In this document: piece after piece, positions 9,900 through 19,762 of the stretch | Layout: every line of letters starts with the position of its first letter | Position numbering within the stretch: position 1 is the first letter of the stretch | NCBI RefSeq assembly: GCF_001598035.1 | Contig: NZ_CP014835.1 | Location: forward strand, 1,334,501 to 1,398,500 | From: Streptococcus halotolerans | GTDB taxonomy: Bacteria; Bacillota; Bacilli; Lactobacillales; Streptococcaceae | Reading direction: 5' to 3' | Length of the DNA: 64,000 nucleotides | Notes under the pieces: model-generated | Databases searched by the model: none | What the model saw: only the letters and a program-made list of their open reading frames with translations | What the model was told of the DNA's origin: nothing | Made by a program: the position numbers and the translations under genes

Positions 9900-10451
9900 G
9901 TGACAAAAAGTAGTTATCAGCACCATAATCAGATAACCGAGCGACGAATTATTGAAGGATTTTCTAATCTTTTAAAGGAAACTAAAACCGTTGAAACAAT
10001 CAGAGTGTCCGAAATCGCACTTGCCTCTGACATCAGTCGACAAACCTTTTATAAATATTATGAGTCGAAAGAGGATTTTATTGAACAATCTATCGCTATT
10101 ATCCTCGATGATATCACCAAAATATTGACCAACGATCTTGAGTTCGGATATGATGTCATTGTTGAAATGTTGACCTATCTAAGGAACAATCGTGATATCA
10201 TACTCCCTTTTATTCATTATTATCCTAATATCGACAACATCTTAACAAACTATATCAGAATAACCGTTATCAACTCAACGATTGATAATATTGAAGATAA
10301 ACTAGAACAAGCTTATCAGCTTCCTGGTATTTATTCACTTGAAATCTATATTACTACGATTAAAATGATCATTACAACTTGGTTGATCAACGATGAGCAG
10401 ACATCTCCAGAGAAAATTGCAACTTATATCCTCAAGTCTGTTAAGATTTAA
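9900..10451 (+). CDS. TetR/AcrR family transcriptional regulator
   Basis: 183 residues starting at GTG (9900), with GGGGTG as a loosely spaced ribosome site. The N-terminal third is a canonical TetR helix-turn-helix: VSEIALASDISRQTFYKYY, then SKEDF. The C-terminal part is a helical ligand/dimer domain of the short DhaS-like kind. The gene is divergent from the LPXTG protein gene across an AT-rich 240-bp intergenic region where both promoters must lie. Control of that surface protein is a reasonable guess but not shown. A hairpin terminator follows. Confidence 0.88.
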   Translation: MTKSSYQHHNQITERRIIEGFSNLLKETKTVETIRVSEIALASDISRQTFYKYYESKEDFIEQSIAIILDDITKILTNDLEFGYDVIVEMLTYLRNNRDIILPFIHYYPNIDNILTNYIRITVINSTIDNIEDKLEQAYQLPGIYSLEIYITTIKMIITTWLINDEQTSPEKIATYILKSVKI

Positions 10452-10490
10452 CGATGATATTCCTTGCCTGTAATGCATTAAACATAAAAA

Positions 10491-10539
10491 GAAACAAGCC
10501 CTGAAGGTATTTCTCACTTATTAGAGCTTGTTCCTTTTT
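10491..10539 (+). terminator. Terminator after the TetR gene
   Basis: The arms GAAACAAGC (10491-10499) and GCTTGTTCC pair with one wobble and are followed by TTTTT. The loop is long (about 25 nt), so strength is uncertain. Confidence 0.6.
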
Positions 10540-10977
10540 GTAATTAGCTTATATTACTAGTCTGTCCGGCCTAAGCCATTTAATCTACGGTGACATCTCA
10601 TCAAAATAACTAGCCTAGTCACTTCATGAAGTAAGAAGCAATTATCAGAACCAACTAATGACAATCACAGCAGCTGCAAGTAATGACAGACTCTATTGCT
10701 TTCTTATCTTTAAAGGAATCGCAGCACTACATTCTCATTCAATGACTAGCCTACCAGGGAAGATTAGTTTGTTTGGCTAGAATGCTTAAAATTGTTCCTA
10801 TACATTTGGAGCACTCTAGTTACAAAGGTTGCTGCGCCTTGTACTCGAAACAATCGTTTTAGCTCTAAAACAATTATTACTTCACGATGTGATAAAGACC
10901 TAATGGTAAAAATCAAAAGGTTTCCAAACCTCTACAGCACATTGTCATGACCCAGAACTATCATTTAAACTACCTAC

Positions 10978-11015
10978 AAAACACGCCTCACTCTTAAAAG
11001 AATGAGGCGTGTTTT
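10978..11015. terminator. Strong 13-bp hairpin, likely leuS terminator
   Basis: AAAACACGCCTCA (10978-10990) is perfectly complementary to 11003-11015, giving a GC-rich stem with U-tails on both strands. It lies 130 bp downstream of the leuS stop. The rest of the 10540-11143 gap shows no gene, tRNA or clear repeat to me. Confidence 0.7.
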
Positions 11016-11143
11016 GTATGACGACTGCATCAAGATGCAACTTCTGTTCTGCTATATTGACTTCACACGAAGCGTAAGTCCTCTGGAAATCAAATCAATA
11101 AGAAAACGTGATGTTTCTGATCCAAAATGGTCAGATGAGTGGG

Positions 11144-13645
11144 TTATTTGATAACGATATTGACTAATTTATTCGGTACTGCTATCACTTTAAGGATGTC
11201 TTTATCTTGAAGTTCAGATTTGATTTTCTCATCTGCCATAGCTAGCGCTTCAAGTTCTTCACGGCTGGCATCTTTTGGAACGACTAGTTTAGCACGCACT
11301 TTGCCCTTGATTTGAACAACGATTTCAATTTCATTTTCAACCAGCTTGCTTTCATCCCATGTTGGCCAAGCGACATGAGAGATAGACTCACCAGATGCGG
11401 TTAAAACTTGCCACAATTCTTCACCTAAGTGTGGTGCAAATGGCGCAATCAACTGAACAAAACCTTTGGCATAATCTACGAAGAGTTTGTCTTCTTTATT
11501 TGCTGCATTAACAAAAATCATGAGTTGGGCGATAGCTGTGTTAAATTTAAGTTCCTCAATTTGCTCTGTCACTGATTTAACGGTTTCATGATAGACCTTG
11601 TCCAAAGCTCCGCTATTTTCCACAGACATTTCTTTAGTTGTCACAAGGCGATAAACACGGTCAAGGAATTTACGAGCCCCTTCCAAGCCTTCTTCAGACC
11701 AAGCGATAGAGGCGTCAAGTGGTCCCATAAACATTTCGTAAACACGAAGTGTGTCTGCTCCGTACTGCTCGACTACATCATCAGGATTAACAACATTTTT
11801 AAGTGACTTAGACATCTTAGCAGGTGCCTGTTCTAGTTCTTCTCCTGTTTCAATGTTAAAGAATGACCCATCGCGTTTTTCTACCTTATCTGTCGCAACA
11901 AGCGCTCCGCGACTATCTCGATAGCTGGTTCCCAAAATCATCCCTTGATTAAAGAGTTTTTGGAATGGCTCTTTAGTTGGAACAACTCCCAAGTCATAGA
12001 GGACCTTGTGCCAGAAGCGAGCATAGAGCAAGTGAAGAACAGCATGCTCAGCCCCACCAACATAAATATCAACTGGTAACCATTGTTTCAAAAGGTCTTC
12101 ATCAGCCAATTTGTCATCATTGTGCGGATCAATATAACGGAGATAATACCAGCTTGAACCAGCCCATTGTGGCATGGTATTAGTTTCACGGCGACCTTTA
12201 ACCCCATCTTCACGAGTTACTTCAAGCCAGTCAGTAATGTTAGCCAGTGGTGATTCGCCAGTTCCTGACGGACGGATGTCTTTAGTGACCGGAAGAACAA
12301 GCGGCAATTCACTTTCTGGAACTGCTGTTGAAGTACCGTCTTCCCAATGGATGATTGGGATAGGCTCACCCCAGTAACGCTGACGGCTAAAGAGCCAGTC
12401 ACGCAAGCGGTAGTTCACTTGCTTCTTACCAAAATGATTTTCCTCAAGGAAGTCAACCATCTTATCAATAGCTTCTTCCTTGTTAAGGCCATCAAGAAAT
12501 CCTGAATTGATGTGAAGGCCATCTTCGGTATAGGCTGCTTCTTCGACATTTCCACCTTCTAAAACGGGAATGATGTCAAGGTCGAATTGTTTCGCAAACG
12601 CCCAGTCACGCTCGTCATGGGCAGGCACAGCCATGATAGCACCAGTTCCGTAACTTGACAGAACATAGTCAGAAATCCAGATTGGGATTTCCTTACCATT
12701 GGCCGGATTGATAGCGTAAGCTCCGGTGAAGACACCCGTTTTTTCTTTGGCCAAATCCGTACGCGCTAAGTCTGATTTTAGACTAGCAGCACGTTTGTAT
12801 TCAGCGATATCCTCAGCTTGCACCATTGAGGTAATGTCATCTACCAACTCATGTTCTGGTGCCATAACAGCGTAAGTGGCTCCAAAAAGAGTATCTGGAC
12901 GTGTTGTAAAAACAGTAAATGTTTTATCGCTACCCTTGATCTTGAAAGTGACGTGAGCACCAGTTGACTTACCAATCCAATTGCGTTGCATGTCCTTGAT
13001 GGATTCTGGCCAGTCAACCTCTTCCAAATCTTCTAAAAGACGTTCGGCGTAAGCTGTGATTTTGAGCATCCATTGGCGCATTGGTTTTCTAACCACCGGA
13101 TAACCCCCACGCTCAGAAGTACCATCCGGTAAAACTTCTTCGTTGGCAATGGCTGTTCCAAGTTCTTCAACCCAGTTGACAGGAACTTCAGCTTCATAGG
13201 CTAGACCTTTTTCATAGAGTTTGGTAAAAATCCACTGGGTCCACTTGTAATAGTTTGGATCAGTCGTGTTAACTTCACGATCCCAATCGTAGGAAAATCC
13301 TAGCGCATTGATTTGGCGTTTAAAATTGGCAATGTTTTCTGCAGTAAATTCTGCGGGATCATTACCAGTATCCATCGCGTACTGCTCAGCAGGTAAACCA
13401 AAGGCATCCCAGCCCATAGGGTGAAGGACATTGTAACCTTGCGCACGCTTATAGCGACTCAAAATATCAGTCGCTGTATACCCCTCTGGATGTCCCACAT
13501 GGAGCCCTGCTCCTGATGGGTAAGGAAACATATCAAGGGCGTAAAACTTGGGTTTTGACGCGTCAGTCCCTGTTTTAAAGGTATGATTTTTAGCCCAAAA
13601 CTCTTGCCATTTGGGCTCGATTATTCCATGATTATAGGTACTCAT
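11144..13645 (-). CDS. leuS: Leucyl-tRNA synthetase
   Basis: 833 residues, full bacterial LeuRS length. It charges tRNA-Leu in the cytoplasm. Signatures in order are the HIGH-type motif [10 protein letters not shown] (about residue 47), the CP1 editing domain with [15 protein letters not shown] (about 330), the tryptophan-rich [11 protein letters not shown] segment and [10 protein letters not shown] (about 615). A C-terminal anticodon-binding and KVRAKLVVP tail region follows. The start is supported by GGAGTGAAATAGCT ahead of the ATG. Only about 100 bp separates it from the divergent neighbour, which leaves no room for a long T-box leader; none is visible. Confidence 0.97.
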   Translation of the reverse strand: MSTYNHGIIEPKWQEFWAKNHTFKTGTDASKPKFYALDMFPYPSGAGLHVGHPEGYTATDILSRYKRAQGYNVLHPMGWDAFGLPAEQYAMDTGNDPAEFTAENIANFKRQINALGFSYDWDREVNTTDPNYYKWTQWIFTKLYEKGLAYEAEVPVNWVEELGTAIANEEVLPDGTSERGGYPVVRKPMRQWMLKITAYAERLLEDLEEVDWPESIKDMQRNWIGKSTGAHVTFKIKGSDKTFTVFTTRPDTLFGATYAVMAPEHELVDDITSMVQAEDIAEYKRAASLKSDLARTDLAKEKTGVFTGAYAINPANGKEIPIWISDYVLSSYGTGAIMAVPAHDERDWAFAKQFDLDIIPVLEGGNVEEAAYTEDGLHINSGFLDGLNKEEAIDKMVDFLEENHFGKKQVNYRLRDWLFSRQRYWGEPIPIIHWEDGTSTAVPESELPLVLPVTKDIRPSGTGESPLANITDWLEVTREDGVKGRRETNTMPQWAGSSWYYLRYIDPHNDDKLADEDLLKQWLPVDIYVGGAEHAVLHLLYARFWHKVLYDLGVVPTKEPFQKLFNQGMILGTSYRDSRGALVATDKVEKRDGSFFNIETGEELEQAPAKMSKSLKNVVNPDDVVEQYGADTLRVYEMFMGPLDASIAWSEEGLEGARKFLDRVYRLVTTKEMSVENSGALDKVYHETVKSVTEQIEELKFNTAIAQLMIFVNAANKEDKLFVDYAKGFVQLIAPFAPHLGEELWQVLTASGESISHVAWPTWDESKLVENEIEIVVQIKGKVRAKLVVPKDASREELEALAMADEKIKSELQDKDILKVIAVPNKLVNIVIK

Positions 13646-13678
13646 AGCTATTTCACTCCAATTTTGTATGATGTTTCC

Positions 13679-13687
13679 ATTATATCA
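13679..13687 (-). promoter_or_regulatory. leuS promoter, extended -10
   Basis: On the minus strand TGA then TATAAT, about 35 bp upstream of the leuS ATG. The -35 is poor, as is common with extended -10 promoters. Confidence 0.55.
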
Positions 13688-13736
13688 TGTTAAGAGCATT
13701 TTGGCGGTCTATCTCAGTTATAAAATTTAGAAAATC

Positions 13737-13765
13737 TTGATGATTATTATCGAAAGCGCTATACT
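13737..13765 (+). promoter_or_regulatory. Promoter of the small membrane-protein pair, with cre-like spacer
   Basis: TTGATG, exactly 17 bp, then TATACT. The spacer and -10 contain CGAAAGCGCTATAC (13751-13764), a partial cre match (10 of 14). The same AAGCGCTATAC string recurs in the nan operon promoter. Confidence 0.6.
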
Positions 13766-13790
13766 AAAGAAAAAAAGCTGGAGTACTACT

Positions 13791-14147
13791 ATGAAAAAGA
13801 ATTTTGTTTACTACTGGCAGTCCTTTTGTATCGTCAATGCCATCCTCTGTCTGGCTACAGCCATTGTCAGTCTATTATATCCTGACCCTCTAACAATCTG
13901 GAAGGCTAGTACCATAGGCTACAGCTTTTGTCTGCCGCTTATCATTAGTCGCAAAATAGAACTCAAAAATCATTATCGGGCGATCATCGGTCTCTTTTTC
14001 ATACTGGTTGTCGACCCTATTCTGGAAAAAGTGGTACCGATCAGGATGTATCCAAGCACGCCGCTGATTTTTCTTCTTAGCCTAATCTTTGGCTTACTCG
14101 CGATAGGCAATTACCTGTATCGTCAAAGAAAGGATGTGTCACAATGA
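13791..14147 (+). CDS. Small membrane protein, first of a tandem paralogous pair
   Basis: 118 residues from the ATG at 13791, chosen because GGAG lies 7 nt upstream and the promoter -10 lies at 13760, which excludes the longer frame. Four hydrophobic stretches span most of the chain. The N-terminus MKKNFVYYWQSFCIVNAILC closely matches that of the next gene, so the two arose by duplication. The stop overlaps the next start in an ATGA, indicating translational coupling. I do not recognise the family; the function is unknown. Confidence 0.75.
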   Translation: MKKNFVYYWQSFCIVNAILCLATAIVSLLYPDPLTIWKASTIGYSFCLPLIISRKIELKNHYRAIIGLFFILVVDPILEKVVPIRMYPSTPLIFLLSLIFGLLAIGNYLYRQRKDVSQ

Positions 14148-14485
14148 AACAAGAATTTTGCTACTATTGGGAGGCTTTCTGCCTGATCAATGCTATCTTA
14201 TGTGGAGCCCTTGCGCTGACATTGCTACTCTTTCCTGATATTGTTCCAACACTAGGCTTTTCTCAGGTCGCAAACTTCTTCACCTTTCCTCTTGTGGTCA
14301 ACCATAAAATGAAGACTAAGCTACGCTATCGTTTTTTGATCGCTATGGCGTCAATCTTTATTTTGTCACCCATTTGGGACTACCTCGGAATAACACCGAT
14401 TCCATTATCAGTGTTTCCTTTATGTGTAGCTAGTCTGCTCCTTGCCATACTGGCTCTTCTCAATCGTTTTCGTGGTAACTTCTGA
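14144..14485 (+). CDS. Small membrane protein, second of the tandem pair
   Basis: 113 residues. It starts MKQEFCYYWEAFCLINAILC and shares this block and the overall hydrophobic pattern with its upstream neighbour, which it overlaps by 4 nt. Both have a central VVNHKM/IISRKIE-type polar loop between helices. The two likely act together, perhaps as a heteromeric membrane complex; this is inference from coupling and paralogy only. The family was not recognised. Confidence 0.73.
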   Translation: MKQEFCYYWEAFCLINAILCGALALTLLLFPDIVPTLGFSQVANFFTFPLVVNHKMKTKLRYRFLIAMASIFILSPIWDYLGITPIPLSVFPLCVASLLLAILALLNRFRGNF

Positions 14486-14558
14486 TTGTTGAACGCATTT
14501 ACAGAGTTCATACAGCAACTGCGTACACATACTTTTTTATAGACTGCCTCCAGCACAT

Positions 14559-14585
14559 ACAGCCATAGAGTGTAATCATGGCTGT
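14559..14585. other. Short inverted repeat in intergenic DNA
   Basis: ACAGCCAT (14559-14566) and ATGGCTGT (14578-14585) form an 8-bp stem with no T-run. No function assigned. Apart from this and the terminator at 14727, the gap 14486-14907 shows nothing I can support. Confidence 0.3.
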
Positions 14586-14726
14586 CCTTAGTGACCAGAT
14601 AAAGACAACTCCCTTTTAAATCTATCCTAAACTGTTCTTCTAACCCCTAGCCTGTCAGCATTGTTTTCTATTAACTAAACAATAGCTAACGTTACGAAGC
14701 CATTGTTATCTACTCGTAAAATAACA

Positions 14727-14775
14727 AAATCACCTAAAACCATGGTTAATGAACCTTTGATTTTAGGTGATTTTT
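14727..14775. terminator. Bidirectional terminator between the membrane-protein pair and nanK
   Basis: AAATCACCTAAAA (14727-14739) is complementary to 14761-14773, with a small inner hairpin (GGTT/AACC) and a T-run to 14775. A-rich sequence on the left gives a U-tail on the minus strand too. It serves two convergent units. Confidence 0.75.
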
Positions 14776-14907
14776 CTTACTCTGATAATAACAACTTATA
14801 ATGATTAGTCCCTAACAGAGCTGACAAGACCAGCGCTTCAGCAACTGGCAAACCAATCAATGCACGTGATAAGCATCTTAGAAGATTGGTGACTACGACA
14901 GATAGCA

Positions 14908-15801
14908 TCAATCCATCTGACCATGTTGTTGTAAGAACCAATAGACAGCTCCAATTCTTCCTGCTTCATTCCCTAATTTAGCAGCACTCACCTGATCAGG
15001 ATAAAATTGTTCTGATTGCAAGCGTGACTTCAACTGGGCTTCAATATAGGGTAAAAGAATCTCGGAACGTTGGAAAATACCGCCACCTAGAATAATCCGT
15101 TCGGGATTTAGGGTATAAATCATAGGCAGTAGTCCCTGCGCCAAATAAGCACAGAAGGATTGAACGACCTGATAAGCCATCTCATCTCCTTCGTCGTAAG
15201 CTTTAAAAATAGTTTTACCAGAAGCATTTTTCAATTGCTTTAATTGACAATAGCTTTGCACAAGCGACGTTGTTGAGGCATAGTCTTGGAGCGTTTTGTC
15301 AGCTAAAGGTAAGTAGCCCACTTCTCCTGCTGTCTGGGAAAAACCACGCCAAACCTGACCATTTAAGAGAACAGCTCCTCCAACGCCTGTACCTATGGTT
15401 AAACATAAGCTACTGCTAGAATCACGCGCAGCACCTAACCACTGCTCTGCTAAGGCAGCACAGTTCACATCATTTTCCACCGAGCAAGGAAGGTCGAAGT
15501 TTGATTCCACCAAAGCTTTTAAAGCCGTTCCTGTATATTGTGGAATCGTTGGACCTGCATAAATCACTTCTCCCAAAGTAGCATCAATAACACCAGCGCT
15601 AGAAATTGCTACACCATCGAGATCAACTCCCATCGCTAAATAATCATTAATGAGCGTCACTAAAGCCTTACTGATGTCGTTAGTTTTTAGTGTTAGATTA
15701 ACAGGCGTATCAATTTCTTTAAAGAGATTTTGAGCCTGGCCAGAATGATTATAAACATCACTTTTGATACTGGTACCTCCAATATCAATTCCCAATATCA
15801 T
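14908..15801 (-). CDS. nanK: ROK-family sugar kinase, probable N-acetylmannosamine kinase
   Basis: 297 residues of the ROK family. ATP-binding GIDIGGTSIKSDV is at the N-terminus, and the ROK signature region is visible around residues 100-145 (NDVNCAALAEQWLGAA, TIGTGVGGAVLLNG). The usual zinc-site Cys cluster of bacterial ROK kinases (CxCGxxGC) is absent; the segment reads FSQTAGEVGYLPL instead. As last gene of the nan operon it most likely phosphorylates ManNAc to ManNAc-6-P for NanE. Glucokinase activity cannot be excluded from sequence. Confidence 0.85.
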   Translation of the reverse strand: MILGIDIGGTSIKSDVYNHSGQAQNLFKEIDTPVNLTLKTNDISKALVTLINDYLAMGVDLDGVAISSAGVIDATLGEVIYAGPTIPQYTGTALKALVESNFDLPCSVENDVNCAALAEQWLGAARDSSSSLCLTIGTGVGGAVLLNGQVWRGFSQTAGEVGYLPLADKTLQDYASTTSLVQSYCQLKQLKNASGKTIFKAYDEGDEMAYQVVQSFCAYLAQGLLPMIYTLNPERIILGGGIFQRSEILLPYIEAQLKSRLQSEQFYPDQVSAAKLGNEAGRIGAVYWFLQQHGQMD

Positions 15802-15861
15802 GTTGACCTTACCTCCTTAGACGATTTCATTATCAGTTCACCAATCATAGGGCAAACACCA

Positions 15862-16302
15862 TCAAGATATTTTTAATTTAAAGACAATCTTTCGGATAGT
15901 TTCTGACTCTCTTACTATTAAACCAGTTTTGTGGGCATCATTGGCATCTAAAATGAGCACATTCCCAGGTGATAAAACAAGTTCACTAGCTTGCTTACCG
16001 GTCATTTGCTGCCAATCGCCAGCTTCATCATAATCCCCTAACGTCATTTGTGTTAAAAAGTTATGGTAAATCCGTTCCTCTCCTGAAATAATGTAGTGAA
16101 CATCATACTCGCGACGATGACTTTCCCAGACACGCTGATCTTCAGTTGTTGACTCATACTGAATCACATTAAAATAGAACTCATCATTGACAGTGTGCAT
16201 CCCCGTCTCAAGGTCTGAGACATCTAAGTTAGACAAGACAGGTCGAATGATATCTAACAACTCATGCTTGTCGATTTTCTCGATTGTTTCGTAAAATTCC
16301 AT
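15862..16302 (-). CDS. YhcH/YjgK/YiaL family cupin protein of sialic acid catabolism
   Basis: 146 residues, beta-rich single-domain cupin family (DUF386, YhcH). The metal-site pattern is visible as HRREYDVHYIISGEER (about 79-94) and NVLILDANDAHKTGL (about 116-130). Members sit in sialic acid operons; E. coli NanQ (YhcH) accelerates anomer opening of sialic acid, so a mutarotase-like role is likely. It lies 15 nt downstream of the esterase gene in the same operon. Confidence 0.83.
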   Translation of the reverse strand: MEFYETIEKIDKHELLDIIRPVLSNLDVSDLETGMHTVNDEFYFNVIQYESTTEDQRVWESHRREYDVHYIISGEERIYHNFLTQMTLGDYDEAGDWQQMTGKQASELVLSPGNVLILDANDAHKTGLIVRESETIRKIVFKLKIS

Positions 16303-16317
16303 CTGATAACTCCTATC

Positions 16318-17289
16318 TTATAGTTTAAAATCAATAGTCGTCTCCATCAACCAGTTAGCTACCATATCATTTAAGTGGACATTGACCGCATCATGACCGT
16401 ATTCAGGAAGCAGAAAGTGTTCCTTTTCGGATTGGATACGGTTGTATATGGCATACTGCGTGGATGGGAAACAAACGTTATCATCTAAACAGGTCACAAA
16501 TTTAACCGGGCACTCAATCAAGTGACTGAAATTTTTCACATCAATGTAGGACAAAGTCTTCAGTATCTTATCCTCAGTAGTATGGAAAGGATCATGAAAC
16601 TTAAAATAGCGGAATAATTCGTCATACGCTTCACTGTGATTGCCTAACTCTAAAACACGTTTAAAATCACCTAAGAAAGGATAGATCGTCACACATTTTT
16701 TGATTTTATGATTCAAGGCTGCTGCAACAAGTGCCAAAGCACCTCCTTGAGAGCCACCAAAGCTGGATAAGTTTTGGGAATCAACGTCTTCAAAGTCAGC
16801 AACTATCTCAATCAAGCGATAAGTATCAAGATAAACGTCCTTATAAAAGAGACTATTTGGACCATCAATCATTCCACGAATAATCTGCCCCTTGACCGTA
16901 TTGCCATTAAACACTGCGTTATCCAAGGAACGACCAGACTGACCACGGACATCCATCGCCACGATACCATATCCCATCGCAGCATAAGCAAAAAGGACTG
17001 ACCAATCAGGGTTTTGTCCCATGTACCCATGGAAATGGAAAATCACAGGTATATTCTTCTTATTTTTAGGAAATACACAGCGTGCATAAATTTTTCCATG
17101 ATTGCTTCCATCAAAGTACAAGTCAAAGCATCGAAGATTAGGGGTGTTAAATTCTTGTTCTTCAATAGTATAATCAGATAAGGTTGGCAAGGACTGGATA
17201 GCTTCTTGCCAAAACTGATCAAAGTCTTCAGGCACTTCTTGTCTGCCTCTATAAGTCTGCATATCAGACAACGACATCGTGTCTTTCAT
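16318..17289 (-). CDS. AXE1-family acetylesterase of the nan operon
   Basis: 323 residues, alpha/beta-hydrolase of the acetyl-xylan esterase / cephalosporin-C deacetylase family. The nucleophile elbow GGSQGG is at about residue 180. The acid (LDDNV, about 271) and the histidine (EYGHDAV, about 300) follow in the expected order, and the oxyanion-side motif FHFHGYMG is at about 85. Similar esterases are found in streptococcal sialic acid loci. I infer removal of O-acetyl groups from sialic acid or acetylated sugars before catabolism. There is no signal peptide, so it acts in the cytoplasm. Confidence 0.85.
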   Translation of the reverse strand: MKDTMSLSDMQTYRGRQEVPEDFDQFWQEAIQSLPTLSDYTIEEQEFNTPNLRCFDLYFDGSNHGKIYARCVFPKNKKNIPVIFHFHGYMGQNPDWSVLFAYAAMGYGIVAMDVRGQSGRSLDNAVFNGNTVKGQIIRGMIDGPNSLFYKDVYLDTYRLIEIVADFEDVDSQNLSSFGGSQGGALALVAAALNHKIKKCVTIYPFLGDFKRVLELGNHSEAYDELFRYFKFHDPFHTTEDKILKTLSYIDVKNFSHLIECPVKFVTCLDDNVCFPSTQYAIYNRIQSEKEHFLLPEYGHDAVNVHLNDMVANWLMETTIDFKL

Positions 17290-17303
17290 GTTACTATCCT
17301 TTC

Positions 17304-18809
17304 TTAATCTTCTTTTGAATCGCTTGTTAACGTGTGGATGGTTAAATTATTAAGATCATTCGTTTGTTTGAACAAAAGACTAAAGAGATAACCAAATACT
17401 ACCGTTGCCAGTAAGGCAAGTACAGCTACTAAAAGTGCTGACATGTTAGCATTGTTTGCTAGGAAACTAAGAATCACACTTGTGACAAATCCTAATAAAG
17501 CACCTCTTGCATTGGCTTTTGTCGTAAAGATACCTAGCACAAATAAACCAACAACCGGAACCCCAAACATTCCTGACACGGCTAAGAAAATATCCCATGT
17601 TGAAGAAGAATTACCAGCAATGAAATAAAGTGTAATGAGAGTACTTAAACTTCCTGAGATGATGATAACCCAACGAGCCAACCAAACATCCGAAATAGCT
17701 TTGAAGGATTTGTTAAAGAAACGTTGCTTAAAGTCAACCACAAAACAAGAGGAAATAGCATTGAGACTAGATGAAATCGTTGATTGAGCTGCTGCAAAAA
17801 TAGCCGCAATAACCAAACCAGCTAGACCTGCAGGAAGCTGTGTGATGATAAAGTAAGGGACGATAGCACTAGTGTTAAAGCCCTCTGGAAGTGACCCTGT
17901 ATGAGTATAAAAGCTAAATAAAACAGTACCCATTCCAAAGAAAAGAGGAATGGCAGAAAGCGATAGCCAACCTGACATCCATAAAGACTTAACAGCCTCT
18001 TTAATAGATTTTGTTGTCAAAAATCTTTGAACAACATCTTGACTTCCAGCATATTGATACAAGGTATTTGCAAACTGACCGATAAAAATAAGCGGAATAA
18101 AGTTTGCTAGGTCTGATGCGTTGAAGTTTTTACCAACTGAAATGAACTTATGATGTTCTACGGTGTCACTCAACAGTGTGCCAAAACCACCATCAACCTT
18201 GCTAATACCTATAACAACAACCAAGAAAGCGCCTGCTAGTAAGATAATTGCTTGAATCGCATCACTCCAAATAACCCCTTCGATACCTCCTAAGAAGGTG
18301 TAAATAATACATAATAATCCGACAATGGCTGCAATTAAAAAGGGATTAATATCTGTTACAGAAGTAACAGCAAGAACAGGTAAATAGATAACAACCGCCA
18401 TGCGACCAAGGTGATAGATAATGAAGAGAAAACTACTCATCGCACGCAAGGTGACACTAAACCGTGATTCCAGATATTCATAGGCTGTTGTGACATTTAG
18501 TCGTCTGAAAAATGGGATAAAATATTTGGCCATTAACGGAATAATCAAAAAGATGGTTAAGGTTCCAACAGCATATGACCAGTCTGTTAAAAAGGAGCGT
18601 TCTGGGACAGCCATGAAGGTAATAGAGCTCAAGGTCGTCGCATAAACACTTAGTCCTGCCGCCCAAGAAGGTACTTTTCCATTGGCTTTAAAGAAAGCGT
18701 CTGTACTCTCACTTGATTTTTTAGTGAAGTAAGCACCCACTAAAAGCATTACTCCTAGATAGACGATAACCATGAACCAGTTCAAGGCTCCAAACGATGC
18801 TTTATCCAT
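17304..18809 (-). CDS. Sodium:solute symporter (SSS family), probable sialic acid transporter
   Basis: 501 residues with about 13 hydrophobic segments. SSS features include the N-terminal GAYFTKKSSESTDAFFKANG and the TTLSSITFMAVPE segment (about 58-70). The sodium-site region GLVIAAIFAAAQSTISSSLN around residue 334 matches the family. It sits between nanA and the esterase gene in a nan operon, so sialic acid import with sodium is the obvious assignment. Many streptococci instead use an ABC system (SatABC) or a TRAP-like route, and no ABC genes are present here. Confidence 0.87.
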   Translation of the reverse strand: MDKASFGALNWFMVIVYLGVMLLVGAYFTKKSSESTDAFFKANGKVPSWAAGLSVYATTLSSITFMAVPERSFLTDWSYAVGTLTIFLIIPLMAKYFIPFFRRLNVTTAYEYLESRFSVTLRAMSSFLFIIYHLGRMAVVIYLPVLAVTSVTDINPFLIAAIVGLLCIIYTFLGGIEGVIWSDAIQAIILLAGAFLVVVIGISKVDGGFGTLLSDTVEHHKFISVGKNFNASDLANFIPLIFIGQFANTLYQYAGSQDVVQRFLTTKSIKEAVKSLWMSGWLSLSAIPLFFGMGTVLFSFYTHTGSLPEGFNTSAIVPYFIITQLPAGLAGLVIAAIFAAAQSTISSSLNAISSCFVVDFKQRFFNKSFKAISDVWLARWVIIISGSLSTLITLYFIAGNSSSTWDIFLAVSGMFGVPVVGLFVLGIFTTKANARGALLGFVTSVILSFLANNANMSALLVAVLALLATVVFGYLFSLLFKQTNDLNNLTIHTLTSDSKED

Positions 18810-18825
18810 ATTCTTTCTACCTCAT

Positions 18826-19746
18826 CTATTCTTTAAATGCTGACCGTGCATCGTTAATCATCTGCGCGGCTTCTTTTGCAATTTCGATATCCTTTTCTGA
18901 AAGCTCTTCGAGCGGTCTACGAACAGAACCTAAATCAAGATTTTCATTGAGACGTAGCACTTCCTTGATAACGGCGTAAAGGTTGGCACGACCTGAGACC
19001 ATCTTGTAAATAATGCTATTGATGCTGTATTGTAACTCTTTTGCTTTTTCAAGCTCTTTCTCAGCAATTAAATCATTGAGTTTCAAGAAAAGATCTGGCA
19101 TAACGCCATAAGTACCACCGATACCTGCTTCTGCCCCCATGAGACGGCCGCCTAAAAACTGCTCATCTGGTCCATTGAAAACAATGTAATCTGAACCACC
19201 ATCAGCAACAAACAGTTGAATATCTTGGACAGGCATTGACGAATTTTTAACCCCTATCACGCGCGGATTCTGACGCATTTCAGCATACAAACTGCTAGTC
19301 AAGGCCACACCGGCTAGTTGTGGAATGTTGTAAATGATAAAATCAGTATTTGGAGCAGCCTTGCTGATGTCATTCCAGTAAGCAGCTATCGAATATTCAG
19401 GTAACTTAAAGTAAATCGGTGGAATCGCTGCAATAGCATCAACACCTAAGGCTTCTGAATGCTCAGCCAACTCAATACTATCGCGAGTATTATTGCAAGC
19501 AACGTGGTTAATGACAGTCAACTTCCCTTTCGCAACTTCCATAACAGCTTCAATCACTTGTTTTCGATCTGAGACGCTTTGATAGATACATTCTCCAGAA
19601 GAACCATTAACATAAATCCCCTTAACACCTTTATCAATATGATATTGGACTAATGCTTTCACACGTTCTGGACTAATGTCGCCGTTATCATCATAGCAAG
19701 CGTAAAATGCGGGAATAATACCTTTATATTTGTCTAAATGTGTCAT
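18826..19746 (-). CDS. nanA: N-acetylneuraminate lyase
   Basis: About 306 residues of the DHDPS/NAL family, cleaving sialic acid to ManNAc and pyruvate. Catalytic features are YVNGSSGECIYQS (the GxxGE loop), the tyrosine in FIIYNIPQLAG, and the Schiff-base lysine in VIGVKNSS. I take the ATG at 19746, with AAAAAAGGAG upstream, rather than the 54-nt longer frame that runs into nanE. It is separated from nanE by 16 nt and from the symporter gene by a similar gap. The symbol follows lyase usage; in S. pneumoniae nanA names a sialidase. Confidence 0.9.
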   Translation of the reverse strand: MTHLDKYKGIIPAFYACYDDNGDISPERVKALVQYHIDKGVKGIYVNGSSGECIYQSVSDRKQVIEAVMEVAKGKLTVINHVACNNTRDSIELAEHSEALGVDAIAAIPPIYFKLPEYSIAAYWNDISKAAPNTDFIIYNIPQLAGVALTSSLYAEMRQNPRVIGVKNSSMPVQDIQLFVADGGSDYIVFNGPDEQFLGGRLMGAEAGIGGTYGVMPDLFLKLNDLIAEKELEKAKELQYSINSIIYKMVSGRANLYAVIKEVLRLNENLDLGSVRRPLEELSEKDIEIAKEAAQMINDARSAFKE

Positions 19747-19762
19747 TATAAACTCCTTTTTT

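Noticed and set aside
10540..10977. tRNA or insertion-sequence remnant upstream of the leuS terminator
   Set aside because: No T-loop consensus, transposase similarity or inverted ends could be recognised.
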